Shown piece by piece: positions 34,203 to 42,947 of a DNA stretch of 64,000 nucleotides. Every line of letters begins with the position of its first letter. Position 1 is the stretch's first letter. Source of the DNA: Pseudomonas sp. R28(2017) (GTDB lineage Bacteria > Pseudomonadota > Gammaproteobacteria > Pseudomonadales > Pseudomonadaceae). The stretch is taken from the NCBI RefSeq assembly GCF_002112505.1, contig NZ_NEHW01000010.1, positions 186,001 through 250,000 of the forward strand, written 5' to 3'. A program made the translations under genes and the position numbers. The notes beneath the pieces are model-generated. The model was not told the DNA's origin, made no database searches, and saw nothing but the letters and a program-made list of their open reading frames with translations.

Positions 34203-34587
34203 CTTCAAATCCTTGCATCAGTTCATCGGGAGAAATCGACGGCAACAGCCGGCAGTTGGCCAGCTGCAGCGCATAGGGCTGCCAGCGCTGGTTCTGCTCG
34301 CGGCGATCGAGGTTGCGCAAGTCGAGCAGGGGGCGCCAGGCCTGGTCCAGGCACAGACAGCGCCAGTGCCACGGCAACATGCGGTCGCAGGCGGTATCCA
34401 GCAGCAGGCGGAAGGAGGTCAGTGCCACGGTCCATGGCGAGGTTTCGGTGCAGCACACCAGGTAACGGCCTTCGGCCAGGTAGTGCTCGATCAGGCGCGG
34501 CTCGTCGGGTTCGAGGGCGCAACGGATGCGCCGGCTGAGCCAGCGCCAGTTTTCCAGGTAGGGCAGTTCGCGGAGGACGGGTTTCAT
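34195..34587 (-). CDS. fagA: FagA-like protein (Fur-associated gene), function unknown
   Basis: A small basic protein (about 130 aa) rich in Leu, Arg and Trp (PYLENWRWLSRRIRCALEPDEPRLIEHYLAEGRYLVCC). By position it equals FagA, first gene of the iron-starvation operon in pseudomonads; I know of no biochemical function. It contains a Cys pair (LVCC) and several Cys and Trp further on (WHWRCLCLDQAW), which could bind a metal, but this is speculation. Two ATGs at 34594-34596 and 34591-34593 are also open; I take the third because the Fur box and promoter lie so close upstream. Confidence 0.75.
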   Translation of the reverse strand: MKPVLRELPYLENWRWLSRRIRCALEPDEPRLIEHYLAEGRYLVCCTETSPWTVALTSFRLLLDTACDRMLPWHWRCLCLDQAWRPLLDLRNLDRREQNQRWQPYALQLANCRLLPSISPDELMQGFEDE

Positions 34588-34609
34588 GAACATCATCGCC
34601 GAGTTACTG

Positions 34610-34628
34610 GATAATGATATTCATTATT
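34610..34628. promoter_or_regulatory. Fur box of the fagA-fumC-orfX-sodA operon
   Basis: GATAATGATATTCATTATT matches the 19-base Fur consensus GATAATGATAATCATTATC at 17 of 19 positions and overlaps where the fagA promoter must lie. Fe-Fur would repress fagA, fumC, orfX, sodA and probably zip in iron-replete cells. Confidence 0.9.
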
Positions 34629-34668
34629 AAGTGATAACCAGAATCACTTCAAGTGGATCGTGATGAAA

Positions 34669-34695
34669 GAAAAACCCGGCGCGATGGCCGGGTTT
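34669..34695 (-). terminator. Terminator of pmbA
   Basis: On the minus strand: AAACCCGGC, a 6-base loop, GCCGGGTTT (9-bp stem), then TTTCTTT. It lies 29 bases past the pmbA stop. The opposite strand has no equally good T-run. Confidence 0.8.
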
Positions 34696-34723
34696 CATGG
34701 TCACTGGGTATTTCTGGAAGCGA

Positions 34724-36070
34724 TCAGCTGCCGGCAACCGTCATCCGTTCGATCAGCACCGACCCGGTGTGGATGTTGCTGCGGGTTTCAAGATCACTGC
34801 CAATCGCGACAATCTGCTGGAACATGTCCTTCATGTTGCCGGCAATGGTCACTTCCTGCACGGCATGCTGGATTTCGCCGTTCTCGACCCAGAAGCCCGC
34901 CGCGCCGCGCGAATAATCGCCGGTGACCATGTTCAGGCCATGGCCCATCAGTTCGGTCACCAGCAGGCCGCGCCCCATGCGCCGGATCAGCGCCGCCTGG
35001 TCTTCGACACCATGGGTGACGTACAAGTTGTGCACGCCCCCGGCGTTGGCAGTGCTCGGCAGGCCCAGCTTGCGCCCGGAGTAGGTACCCAGCAGGTAGG
35101 ACACCAGCTCGCCTTTGTCGACGAACGGCTTGGCGTAGGTCGCCAGGCCGTCGCCGTCGAATGCGGCGCTGCCCAGCGCACGCGGAATGTGTGGGCGCTC
35201 GTCGAGGGTGAGCCAGGACGGGAACAGGCGCTGGCCGATGGCGCCGTCGAGGAACGACGACTTGCGGTACAGGTTGCCCCCCGAGATGGCCGACAGGAAG
35301 CTGCCGAACAGGCCGCCCGCCAGCTCGGCGGAGAACAGCACCGGCACTTCGCAGGTCGGTACCGGCCGTGCGCCCAAGCGGCTGGCGGCACGCTGGGCAG
35401 CGCGCACGCCAATGCTGCGCGGGTCGGCCAGCAGGTTGCCCTGGCGGTTCACGTCATACCAGTAGTCGCGCTGCATCTGGCCTTCGCCTTCGGCGATCAT
35501 TACGCAGCTCAGGCTGTGCCGGGTCGAAGCGTAGCCACCGATGAAGCCGTGGCTGTTGCCGTAAACGCGGCAACCTTGGTGAGTATTCAGGGTGGTGCCA
35601 TCAGCATTGAGGATGCGCTTGTCGGCGTCGAATGCCGCCGCCTCGCAGGTCAGCGCCATCTCGATGGCTTTCTCCGGCTCGATGTCCCAGTCGTGATACA
35701 GGTCGAGGTCGGGAATCTCGCGGGCCATCAGCGCGGCGTCAGCCAGGCCCGAGCATTCGTCCTCGGACGTGTGCCTGGCAATCGCCAAGGCGGCGGCCAC
35801 GGTTTCGCGGATAGCCTCCGGGCCACTGGCCGAGGTGCTGGCCGAGCCTTTGCGCTGGCCGACATAGAGGGTGATGCCAAAGCCTTGGTCGCGGTTGAAC
35901 TCGACCGTCTCGACCTCGCGCTGACGCACCGTGGTGGACAAGCCCTGCTCCAGCGATACCGCCACTTCGCAGGCACTGGCGCCTTGCTTGCGTGCTTCTG
36001 CAATGATCGCTTCGACCTGCTCCTGCAACGCTGGCAGGTCCTTGGGGCCTACGCTCTGGACTGCACTCAT
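34724..36070 (-). CDS. pmbA: PmbA/TldE, metalloprotease partner
   Basis: Second subunit of the TldD/TldE protease, which matures microcin B17 and degrades unfolded peptides such as CcdA in E. coli. The 448-aa protein has the PmbA layout (N-terminal RQREVETVEFNRDQGFGITLYVGQRKGSAS; C-terminal GAAGFWVENGEIQHAVQEVTIAGNMKDM) and, as expected for TldE, lacks the HExxxH zinc motif, which TldD has. GGAGAAAACC precedes the ATG at 36070. It is separate from tldD, with yjgA between them on the other strand. Confidence 0.94.
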   Translation of the reverse strand: MSAVQSVGPKDLPALQEQVEAIIAEARKQGASACEVAVSLEQGLSTTVRQREVETVEFNRDQGFGITLYVGQRKGSASTSASGPEAIRETVAAALAIARHTSEDECSGLADAALMAREIPDLDLYHDWDIEPEKAIEMALTCEAAAFDADKRILNADGTTLNTHQGCRVYGNSHGFIGGYASTRHSLSCVMIAEGEGQMQRDYWYDVNRQGNLLADPRSIGVRAAQRAASRLGARPVPTCEVPVLFSAELAGGLFGSFLSAISGGNLYRKSSFLDGAIGQRLFPSWLTLDERPHIPRALGSAAFDGDGLATYAKPFVDKGELVSYLLGTYSGRKLGLPSTANAGGVHNLYVTHGVEDQAALIRRMGRGLLVTELMGHGLNMVTGDYSRGAAGFWVENGEIQHAVQEVTIAGNMKDMFQQIVAIGSDLETRSNIHTGSVLIERMTVAGS

Positions 36071-36178
36071 GGTTTTCTCCACTCAAATTCTGCGTTCGGC
36101 AAAGGTCATTCTACGACCGGGCCGGACAAGCGGCCCCCGACTGGTTATCATGGCGGCGATTTCTAGCGGACTGCCACC

Positions 36179-36700
36179 ATGGTTGATTCATACGACGACG
36201 CCTTCGACGGCGAAAAAAGCAAAACCCAGATCAAGCGCGAGCTGCATGCGTTGGTCGAACTCGGCGAACGCCTGACCACGCTCAAGGCCGACACCCTGGC
36301 ACGCCTGCCATTGACCGACGAACTGCGCAAGGCCCTGGCCGACGCCAGCAAGCACACCGCTCATGGTGCCCGCAAACGCCACATGTCGTTCGTCGGCAAG
36401 CTGATGCGCGTGCAAGACCTGGACGCCATCCATGCCCTGCTCGAACAGATGGACAGCTCGACCCGCCAGTACAACGAGCGCTTCCACAGCCTTGAACGCT
36501 GGCGCGACCGGCTGATCGACGGTAACGACGACGACCTCGAGCGCTTCGTCAACGAATACCCCGAGACCGATCGCCAGCAACTGCGCTCGCTGATCCGTCA
36601 TGCCCAGCACGAAAAGGCGCGGAACAAACCGCCCGCCGCTGCGCGCAAGGTGTTCAAGTACATCCGCGACCTCGACGAGCTGCAGCGCGGCCTGCGCTGA
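36179..36700 (+). CDS. yjgA: Ribosome biogenesis factor YjgA (DarP)
   Basis: A 173-aa UPF0307 protein that associates with late 50S precursors. It is wholly alpha-helical and charged, with the family's opening KSKTQIKRELHALVELGERLTTL, the central AHGARKRHMSFVGKLMR and the C-terminal VFKYIRDLDELQ. In many gammaproteobacteria yjgA neighbours pmbA divergently, as here (108-base gap). Confidence 0.94.
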   Translation: MVDSYDDAFDGEKSKTQIKRELHALVELGERLTTLKADTLARLPLTDELRKALADASKHTAHGARKRHMSFVGKLMRVQDLDAIHALLEQMDSSTRQYNERFHSLERWRDRLIDGNDDDLERFVNEYPETDRQQLRSLIRHAQHEKARNKPPAAARKVFKYIRDLDELQRGLR

Positions 36701-36712
36701 CTCCCGCCGCCT

Positions 36713-36731
36713 GGGGCTGCCTTGCAGCCCC
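36713..36731. terminator. Hairpin between convergent yjgA and tldD
   Basis: GGGGCTGC and GCAGCCCC form an 8-bp stem with a 3-base CTT loop just past the yjgA stop and 11 bases before the tldD stop. No T-run follows on either strand, so it may protect 3' ends rather than terminate by itself. Confidence 0.45.
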
Positions 36732-36741
36732 CGGACATATC

Positions 36742-38181
36742 TCAAGCGCCAGTACCGCCCACGGTAATCGCATCCAGCTTCAAGGTCGGCTGACCGACGC
36801 CTACCGGCACCGATTGCCCATCCTTGCCACACGTTCCCACACCACTGTCCAGCGCCAGGTCATTACCGACCATCGACACCCGGCTCATGGCCTCAGGCCC
36901 GTTGCCGATCAGGGTCGCGCCTTTGACCGGAGCGGTGATCTTGCCGTCTTCGATCAGGTAGGCTTCGCTGGTCGAGAACACGAACTTGCCACTGGTGATA
37001 TCGACCTGCCCACCGCCGAGGTTGGCGCAGTAGATGCCCTTTTTCACCGAGGCGATGATTTCCTCGGGGTCGCTTTTGCCGGCCAGCATGTAGGTGTTGG
37101 TCATGCGCGGCATCGGCAGGTGCGCGTAAGACTCGCGACGGCCATTGCCGGTTACCGCCATGCCCATCAGGCGCGCATTGAGCTTGTCCTGCATGTAGCC
37201 CTTGAGGACGCCGTTCTCGATCAGCGTGGTGCATTCGGTGGGCGTGCCTTCGTCATCGACGCTCAACGAACCGCGGCGACCTTCGAGGGTGCCGTCGTCG
37301 ACAATGGTGCACAGGCTCGAAGCGACCTTCTCGCCGATCCGGCCACTGAATGCCGAGCTGCCCTTGCGGTTGAAGTCGCCTTCCAGGCCATGGCCGACCG
37401 CTTCGTGCAGCAGCACGCCTGACCAGCCAGAACCCAGAACCACCGGCAACGTACCGGCCGGAGCCGGGATGGCCTCGAGGTTGACCAGCGCCTGGCGCAG
37501 CGCTTCGCGGGCATAGCCCATGACGCGCTCTTCAGTGAAGAAGCGGTAGTCGGTACGCCCGCCACCGCCCTGCCCGCCGCGCTCGCGACGGCCATTCTGC
37601 TCGACGATGACGCTGACGTTGAAACGCACCAGCGGGCGCACATCGGCGGCCAGGCTACCGTCGGCGGCGGCAATCAGGATGCGCTCCCAGACCCCGGCCA
37701 TGCTCACGCTGACCTGCTGGATGCGCGGGTCGAGGGCACGGGTGGCGGCATCGACACGCTTGAGCAGTTCGACCTTCTCGGCACGGCTGAGCACGTCCAG
37801 CGGGTTGTCCGGCGCATACAGCGCCGTCACGTCCTGGCTGCGGAAGGCCTGCACCGTGCCGTTCTGGCCGGCGCGGGAAATCGAGCGGGCAGCACGGGCT
37901 GCCGAGGTCAGCGCCTCTAGGTTGATCGCATTGCTGTAGGCAAAACCGGTCTTCTCGCCGGACTGGGCACGCACACCCACACCCTGGTCAAGGTTGAAGC
38001 TGCCTTCTTTGACGATGCCGTCCTCCAGCGCCCAGGTTTCCGAAATCTGGCCCTGGAAATACAGGTCGGCGGCATCGATGCCCGGGCCGGCCAGCTCGCC
38101 CAGCACGCTCTGCAGGCTGTCGAGGCTGAGTCCGCCCGGGGCCAGGAGCTGCTCGCTGACGGTGGATAACATCTGGCTCAT
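36742..38181 (-). CDS. tldD: TldD, zinc metalloprotease subunit
   Basis: Catalytic subunit of the TldD/E heterodimer. The 479-aa protein carries the zinc motif HEAVGH at residues 259-264 (followed by GLEGD), and the typical C-terminal GNGPEAMSRVSMVGNDLALDSGVGTCGKDGQ with its conserved Cys. GGAG five bases before the ATG at 38181 sits within the last codons of the nitrilase gene, so the two are coupled. It is the last gene of the long mre-maf-rng-yhdP series. Confidence 0.95.
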   Translation of the reverse strand: MSQMLSTVSEQLLAPGGLSLDSLQSVLGELAGPGIDAADLYFQGQISETWALEDGIVKEGSFNLDQGVGVRAQSGEKTGFAYSNAINLEALTSAARAARSISRAGQNGTVQAFRSQDVTALYAPDNPLDVLSRAEKVELLKRVDAATRALDPRIQQVSVSMAGVWERILIAAADGSLAADVRPLVRFNVSVIVEQNGRRERGGQGGGGRTDYRFFTEERVMGYAREALRQALVNLEAIPAPAGTLPVVLGSGWSGVLLHEAVGHGLEGDFNRKGSSAFSGRIGEKVASSLCTIVDDGTLEGRRGSLSVDDEGTPTECTTLIENGVLKGYMQDKLNARLMGMAVTGNGRRESYAHLPMPRMTNTYMLAGKSDPEEIIASVKKGIYCANLGGGQVDITSGKFVFSTSEAYLIEDGKITAPVKGATLIGNGPEAMSRVSMVGNDLALDSGVGTCGKDGQSVPVGVGQPTLKLDAITVGGTGA

Positions 38182-38183
38182 AG

Positions 38184-39035
38184 TCACTCCGAGGTGTGCG
38201 CAGGCCGCAAGGCGTCCTGCGAGAAAAAGCGCCGGTGCGTGGTGACCGGCATGCGCGCCCGGATGGACGCCTGTTCATCAGTGTCGCGCTCGGCGAGCAG
38301 AACCGCTTCGCCTTGCGCCTGTTCGGCAACGATCCGCCCCCAGGGGTCGACGATCGCCGCATGCCCGTGGGTTTCCCGCGGGCCTGGATGGGTACCGCCC
38401 TGGGCCGCCGCCAGCACATAGCACTGGGTCTCGATGGCCCGGGCGCGGATCAGCACTTCCCAATGCGCTGCACCTGTGACCGCAGTAAAGGCAGCCGGTG
38501 CCGTGATCAGTTCCGCGCCAGCACCACGCAAGGCGCTGTACAACTCGGGGAAGCGCAGGTCGTAGCATACGCTGAGCCCCAGGCGCCCTACCGGCGTATC
38601 GGCCACCACCACCTGGGCACCATGGGCATAGTCATCGGACTCGCGGTAGCGGCCATGGTTGTCGGCCACATCCACGTCGAACAGGTGCAGCTTGTCGTAG
38701 CGCGCCACCACTTCGCCGTGTTCGTCGACGAGCAGCGAACAGGCATGGGCCTTGGCTTCAGGCTGACCTTGCGGTGGCAGCGGCAAGGTACCGGCAACAA
38801 TCCATAATCTGAGGTCGCGTGCGGTACGTTTCAACCATGGCAGGATCGGGCCTTCGCCCATGGCTTCGGCGCGGCCGATGGCGGCGGCATCCTTGCGCCC
38901 CATTGCCGCGAAGTTTTCCGGCAGCACCGCCAGCCGCGCACCGCCCAAAGCCGCCTGTTCGAGCAGGGCGCCCGCACGCTGCAGGTTGGCCAGCACATCA
39001 TCCTGGCTGACCATCTGGATCACCGCTGCCTTCAT
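38184..39035 (-). CDS. Carbon-nitrogen hydrolase (nitrilase family)
   Basis: A 283-aa nitrilase-superfamily amidase with the Glu-Lys-Cys triad visible as PENFAAM, RYDKLHLFDVDV and GLSVCYDLRFPELY. It is most like the Nit1/YafV-YbeM group, some of which repair deaminated glutathione, but the substrate is not settled by sequence. The ATG at 39035 follows GGGAG; a GTG six bases upstream would sit on this site. Located between yhdP and tldD. Confidence 0.9.
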   Translation of the reverse strand: MKAAVIQMVSQDDVLANLQRAGALLEQAALGGARLAVLPENFAAMGRKDAAAIGRAEAMGEGPILPWLKRTARDLRLWIVAGTLPLPPQGQPEAKAHACSLLVDEHGEVVARYDKLHLFDVDVADNHGRYRESDDYAHGAQVVVADTPVGRLGLSVCYDLRFPELYSALRGAGAELITAPAAFTAVTGAAHWEVLIRARAIETQCYVLAAAQGGTHPGPRETHGHAAIVDPWGRIVAEQAQGEAVLLAERDTDEQASIRARMPVTTHRRFFSQDALRPAHTSE

Positions 39036-39049
39036 GGGCACTCCCGAAG

Positions 39050-42000
39050 TTATTTGTCGAACGGTTTCACAAAGGTGATTTTAGGCTCTTTCACCGGGCC
39101 TTCGACGCGATAGTGCACGCTGGCGAAACGCGACACCCGGTCGCCGATCAACCGATCGACCAGGAACAGCGCACCACCGACCGCTGGCGCACCGACGATC
39201 AGTGCGGCCAGCGGCAGGTTGTTGGTCACCGGCAGGGTCACCTGAAGGTTGGCAGCGACCCGGTCGCGTACCAGGTCCAGGGTGCCATCGAGTTCGAAGT
39301 TGCTCGACGGCCCGGTCACGCTGATCGGCTCGCGGGTCACGTAGACACCGTTGCTGGCCACCAGCAGGCCCTTGACCCGGTCGTAGGCCAGGCCCTTGTC
39401 GAACAGGTCGGAGAAGTCCAGGCGCAAGCGCCGGCCAATCGAGTTGAAGTTGAGCAGGCCGAACACACGCAGGGCCTGGGCGCCACCTTCCACCTCGACG
39501 AACTGGCCGCTGCGCAAGGCTGCATCCATGCTGCCAGAGAAGCGCTTGAGGCCGACCCAGGCAGGCGAACCGGGCCAACGGCCGTCCACATCCAGACGGA
39601 AATCGCGACTGGTCACGGTCGGGGCGAAGCCCCAGGCCTTGAGCACATCAGCGAGGTTCTTGCCATCGAGGCGGCCTTTGTACCAGCTGCTGGTCGCCCC
39701 CGTTTCGCCTTCCCAGCCACCACTGCCGTCGACATGCAGGCCTTTGAAATCGAGGTCGATGTCCTGCGCCGCCACACCCCGTGCGGTCGGGCGCAGCTTC
39801 AGCGCGGCGTTGCCGAACAGGTCGTCGCCGCGGTACAGCTTGTCGATGCTCAAGTCCAGGGCCGGCACCTTGCGCGGGTCGAACGAGGCCAGCGGGTCCG
39901 GGCCCTCTTCCGATTGTGTTTCAGCCGGGTCGGCAGGCGGCAGGCGCAGGGTCTGCAGGCGCACAGTCATCGGCGTAGCCTTGGCATCTGGCACGCGCGC
40001 GTTGCCGATGACCTCCTTGCTGTCCAGGCGCAGGTCCCAGGCCGGGCCGCCGCGGGCCAACCGGACCACCGCCTGGTTCAGGCTCATGCCGAAGGCTTTC
40101 AGCTGGCCGATGCTCAGGTCGACACTCTGCAGGTTCTGCCGGGCATTGCCACCGGGATCGTCACCGGCAAAGCGTGCGGCCTGTTCCTGCCAGGGCGCCA
40201 GGTCCAGGCTTTCCAGCCGGCCTTTCACCCGCAGCCCCTGGCCCGCCGGCAGCTGCGCCTGCCCGGCGCCGAGCAGCAATTCGCCGCGGCCCTGGCCCAG
40301 CTTGTCGGCCGGTGCGGCATAGGCGAAACGGGCCAGGTCGGCGTAAGCCGCATCGAAACGCCGTTCTTGCCCCTGCAGGTTCATGCTGAAACGGCTGTCG
40401 CGGGTTTCCGCCGCCGCCTTGCCGAACGGTGCGGGCAGGTCGATGGCCAGGCCCTTGAGCGAAGAGCTGACATTCAAGCTGTTATCGCGGCTGCCCAGAT
40501 TGAGCTGCAACTGATACGGGATATCGCCCGAGGCGGGCAAGGTCTGCTTGAACTGCAGCCAGTCGGTCAGGGATTTCAGTGAAGCCTGGCCGCTGGCATT
40601 GATGCGGGTCTGCATCTGCCCGGGCTGGCCCTCGGCGCTGATCTGCGCAGTGGCCGGTTTACCGAACACCTGCAAGCTGATGTTCTTGCCGCTCAGGCCC
40701 TTGTCGAAATCGAAGCTGAAGTCACCTTTGAGGCGCGTCAGGTCCAGGCTGGGCGGGGCGACTTTCAGGTGTGCATCGGCAGTGGCGAAGTCCACCAGCA
40801 CTTTGGGCCGCTCGCCGTGGGCCAGGGGCACGTCGAGTTTGACCTTGCCCTTGAGCGGGCCCTCGCCTTCCCAACCGGCGAAGATCTCGCCTGTGCCGAT
40901 AGGGGCTTCCTTGAGAATCTTCAAGCCATCGCCGAGGCTGCCGTCGAAATCGCCGTCGAGGTACAGGTGACTGTGCTGGCCGCTGTCGACATGGGGAATA
41001 TTCACGCTGACGTCGCTGACCTGGGTGTCGAGCAACAAGCCTTTGCTGGCCTTGATGCGCACGCCGCTGTCCTCGATCAGCACATCGCCGTCCACCTGCT
41101 GCACCTGCGGCCAGCCAGGCTGGAAGTCCAGTGCAGCGTCGTGGACCTTGAAAAACAGGCTGATGCTGCGTGCTTCCGGCGAAGCACCGTGGTTCAAGGA
41201 GCCCTGGTACTGGAAGTAGCCCTGATCGACATTGCCCTTGACGATGGCGCTGCGCAGCCATTCGTCGAGGGCCGGGCTCAGCACTTCGGGCAGGTACTTG
41301 GCGGTGTAGCGGCCATCGCCTTCGGTCAGGCCGACCCGCAGGTCCATGTAGCTTTCGGTGCCTTCGTCGAACAGCAGGCGTATCAGGAAGTCGCCGGCAA
41401 TCTTGCCTTCCTCGCCCAGCACCTTGAGGTAGGGCGCGACGAGGGTGAACCCGTGCTTGTCGAGTGCCCAGGTCAGGCGCGCATTGGCCTTCTGGTATTG
41501 CCAGGGTTTGGCGAAGATCGGATACAGATGCAGCATGAACGCGTCAGTATCCAGGCGCAGCTCGCCGTGCCCGAGGTCGCCGCTGATGCTGCCACTGACA
41601 TTACCCGCCGCCGGTGCGCCATGGTAGGCATCGAAACCGACCCGCTCCAGGTTGGCGGCAAACTGCAGGCGCTGGTCGCCCTCGGCTTTCGGCCGCGCCT
41701 CCAGGCGAACGTTACGCAGGGCACCGGTCACCTTCAGCCCATCGACCACGGCCATGAGCTTGTCCGGCAAAGGCGCCAAACCATCGATCAATGGGGTCAA
41801 CGGGGTGAGGTCAAGGCGGTCGGCCTGCACGTGCCAGGTTTCGCCCGCCGGGTCATCAGCGAGCCGCTGGTTCACTTGCAGGTGCGATTCCCAGCGGGTC
41901 TTGCCGATGCTTGCGGCGAGCGAGTCCACCACCACGTCGAAGCCCTGATCGCGGCGCTGGAACCAGGCGGCCAGGGCGAGGTTGTCCAGGGCCACGGCCT

Positions 42001-42859
42001 TGCGCTCGGCGTAGGCACCGCGCAGTTGCGGGGCATTGAGGCGAACTACCGCCTGCTGCAACTGGCCCTTGCTCCAGTCGACCCAGAACTCGCCACCGGC
42101 CTTCAGCGCCTCGGCCCGCCACTGGCCCAGCAAACGCGGCGGCAACCACCGCGCCCAGTCGCTTTGCGGCAGGCTCAGGTAGGCCTCGACCTCACCCTCG
42201 CGCCAGGCCTTGGCGGTTGCCCGGCTGCGCAGGTTGACCGCCAGCGGCTGGCCGTCGGGCAAGGTCGCCCGCAGGTCCAGGGCCTGGCGTGATGCGCCGG
42301 CCTGCAGACCGACACTGACATACGTGAGGGTCAGCGGGTCACGCTGCCAGGGCTGCAGGGTAACCTGGCTGTCGAACACATCGATGCGGCCCAGTTGGCG
42401 CAGACGCTGCAGCACTTCGGTGGGGTCCAGCGCCGCGTCGTCCTTTTTCGGCAGCCCTTCGAGGGCCCAGCCCCCCTGCTCGTCCTCCCGCAGAATCAGT
42501 TGCAGGCCTGCAAGTTCGATATGCGCCAGGCGCACTTCGCGGGACGTCAGGCTGGCCCACAGGTCGGGCACCACCTTCACGTCATCCAGACGCAATGCCG
42601 ATGCGCCCTCGCCCAGTTGCAGGTCACGCACGCGCAGCACCGGCGCCAGGCCGCTCCAATGCCCTTCCAGCGCCCCCACATGCACGGGCAGGCCCAGCGC
42701 CTGCTCGGCCTTGCTTTCGACGTCGGCACGGTATTCGGCCACCAACGGCACCAGCTCGCGACCGAGGCTGACATACAAGGCCACCAGCACCGCGAGCAGC
42801 GCGCAGATGCCCAGCCCCCAGCGGGTCAAGGCGACAAGAACGCGGTTCAGACGTCCCAT
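39050..42859 (-). CDS. yhdP: YhdP, AsmA-like outer-membrane lipid transport protein
   Basis: A very large (about 1269 aa) envelope protein with one N-terminal transmembrane helix (ICALLAVLVALYVSLG) and a long periplasmic beta-rich body ending in the AsmA-2/DUF3971 C-terminal region (LDLSIDKLYRGDDLFGNAALKL; PVTNNLPLAALIVGAPAVGGALFLVDRLIGDRV). In E. coli YhdP, with TamB and YdbH, carries phospholipids to the outer membrane. GGAGG lies 9 bases before the ATG at 42859; an ATG 6 bases upstream is also open. It lies between rng and the nitrilase gene. Confidence 0.92.
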   Translation of the reverse strand: MGRLNRVLVALTRWGLGICALLAVLVALYVSLGRELVPLVAEYRADVESKAEQALGLPVHVGALEGHWSGLAPVLRVRDLQLGEGASALRLDDVKVVPDLWASLTSREVRLAHIELAGLQLILREDEQGGWALEGLPKKDDAALDPTEVLQRLRQLGRIDVFDSQVTLQPWQRDPLTLTYVSVGLQAGASRQALDLRATLPDGQPLAVNLRSRATAKAWREGEVEAYLSLPQSDWARWLPPRLLGQWRAEALKAGGEFWVDWSKGQLQQAVVRLNAPQLRGAYAERKAVALDNLALAAWFQRRDQGFDVVVDSLAASIGKTRWESHLQVNQRLADDPAGETWHVQADRLDLTPLTPLIDGLAPLPDKLMAVVDGLKVTGALRNVRLEARPKAEGDQRLQFAANLERVGFDAYHGAPAAGNVSGSISGDLGHGELRLDTDAFMLHLYPIFAKPWQYQKANARLTWALDKHGFTLVAPYLKVLGEEGKIAGDFLIRLLFDEGTESYMDLRVGLTEGDGRYTAKYLPEVLSPALDEWLRSAIVKGNVDQGYFQYQGSLNHGASPEARSISLFFKVHDAALDFQPGWPQVQQVDGDVLIEDSGVRIKASKGLLLDTQVSDVSVNIPHVDSGQHSHLYLDGDFDGSLGDGLKILKEAPIGTGEIFAGWEGEGPLKGKVKLDVPLAHGERPKVLVDFATADAHLKVAPPSLDLTRLKGDFSFDFDKGLSGKNISLQVFGKPATAQISAEGQPGQMQTRINASGQASLKSLTDWLQFKQTLPASGDIPYQLQLNLGSRDNSLNVSSSLKGLAIDLPAPFGKAAAETRDSRFSMNLQGQERRFDAAYADLARFAYAAPADKLGQGRGELLLGAGQAQLPAGQGLRVKGRLESLDLAPWQEQAARFAGDDPGGNARQNLQSVDLSIGQLKAFGMSLNQAVVRLARGGPAWDLRLDSKEVIGNARVPDAKATPMTVRLQTLRLPPADPAETQSEEGPDPLASFDPRKVPALDLSIDKLYRGDDLFGNAALKLRPTARGVAAQDIDLDFKGLHVDGSGGWEGETGATSSWYKGRLDGKNLADVLKAWGFAPTVTSRDFRLDVDGRWPGSPAWVGLKRFSGSMDAALRSGQFVEVEGGAQALRVFGLLNFNSIGRRLRLDFSDLFDKGLAYDRVKGLLVASNGVYVTREPISVTGPSSNFELDGTLDLVRDRVAANLQVTLPVTNNLPLAALIVGAPAVGGALFLVDRLIGDRVSRFASVHYRVEGPVKEPKITFVKPFDK

Positions 42860-42947
42860 GGCCATGGCCCTCCAGGTCGTTTATCCATGATGGCCCGACG
42901 TGCCGATTTTGCCAGCCAGTGCCATACGGGGCGGGTATCAGAATGCC

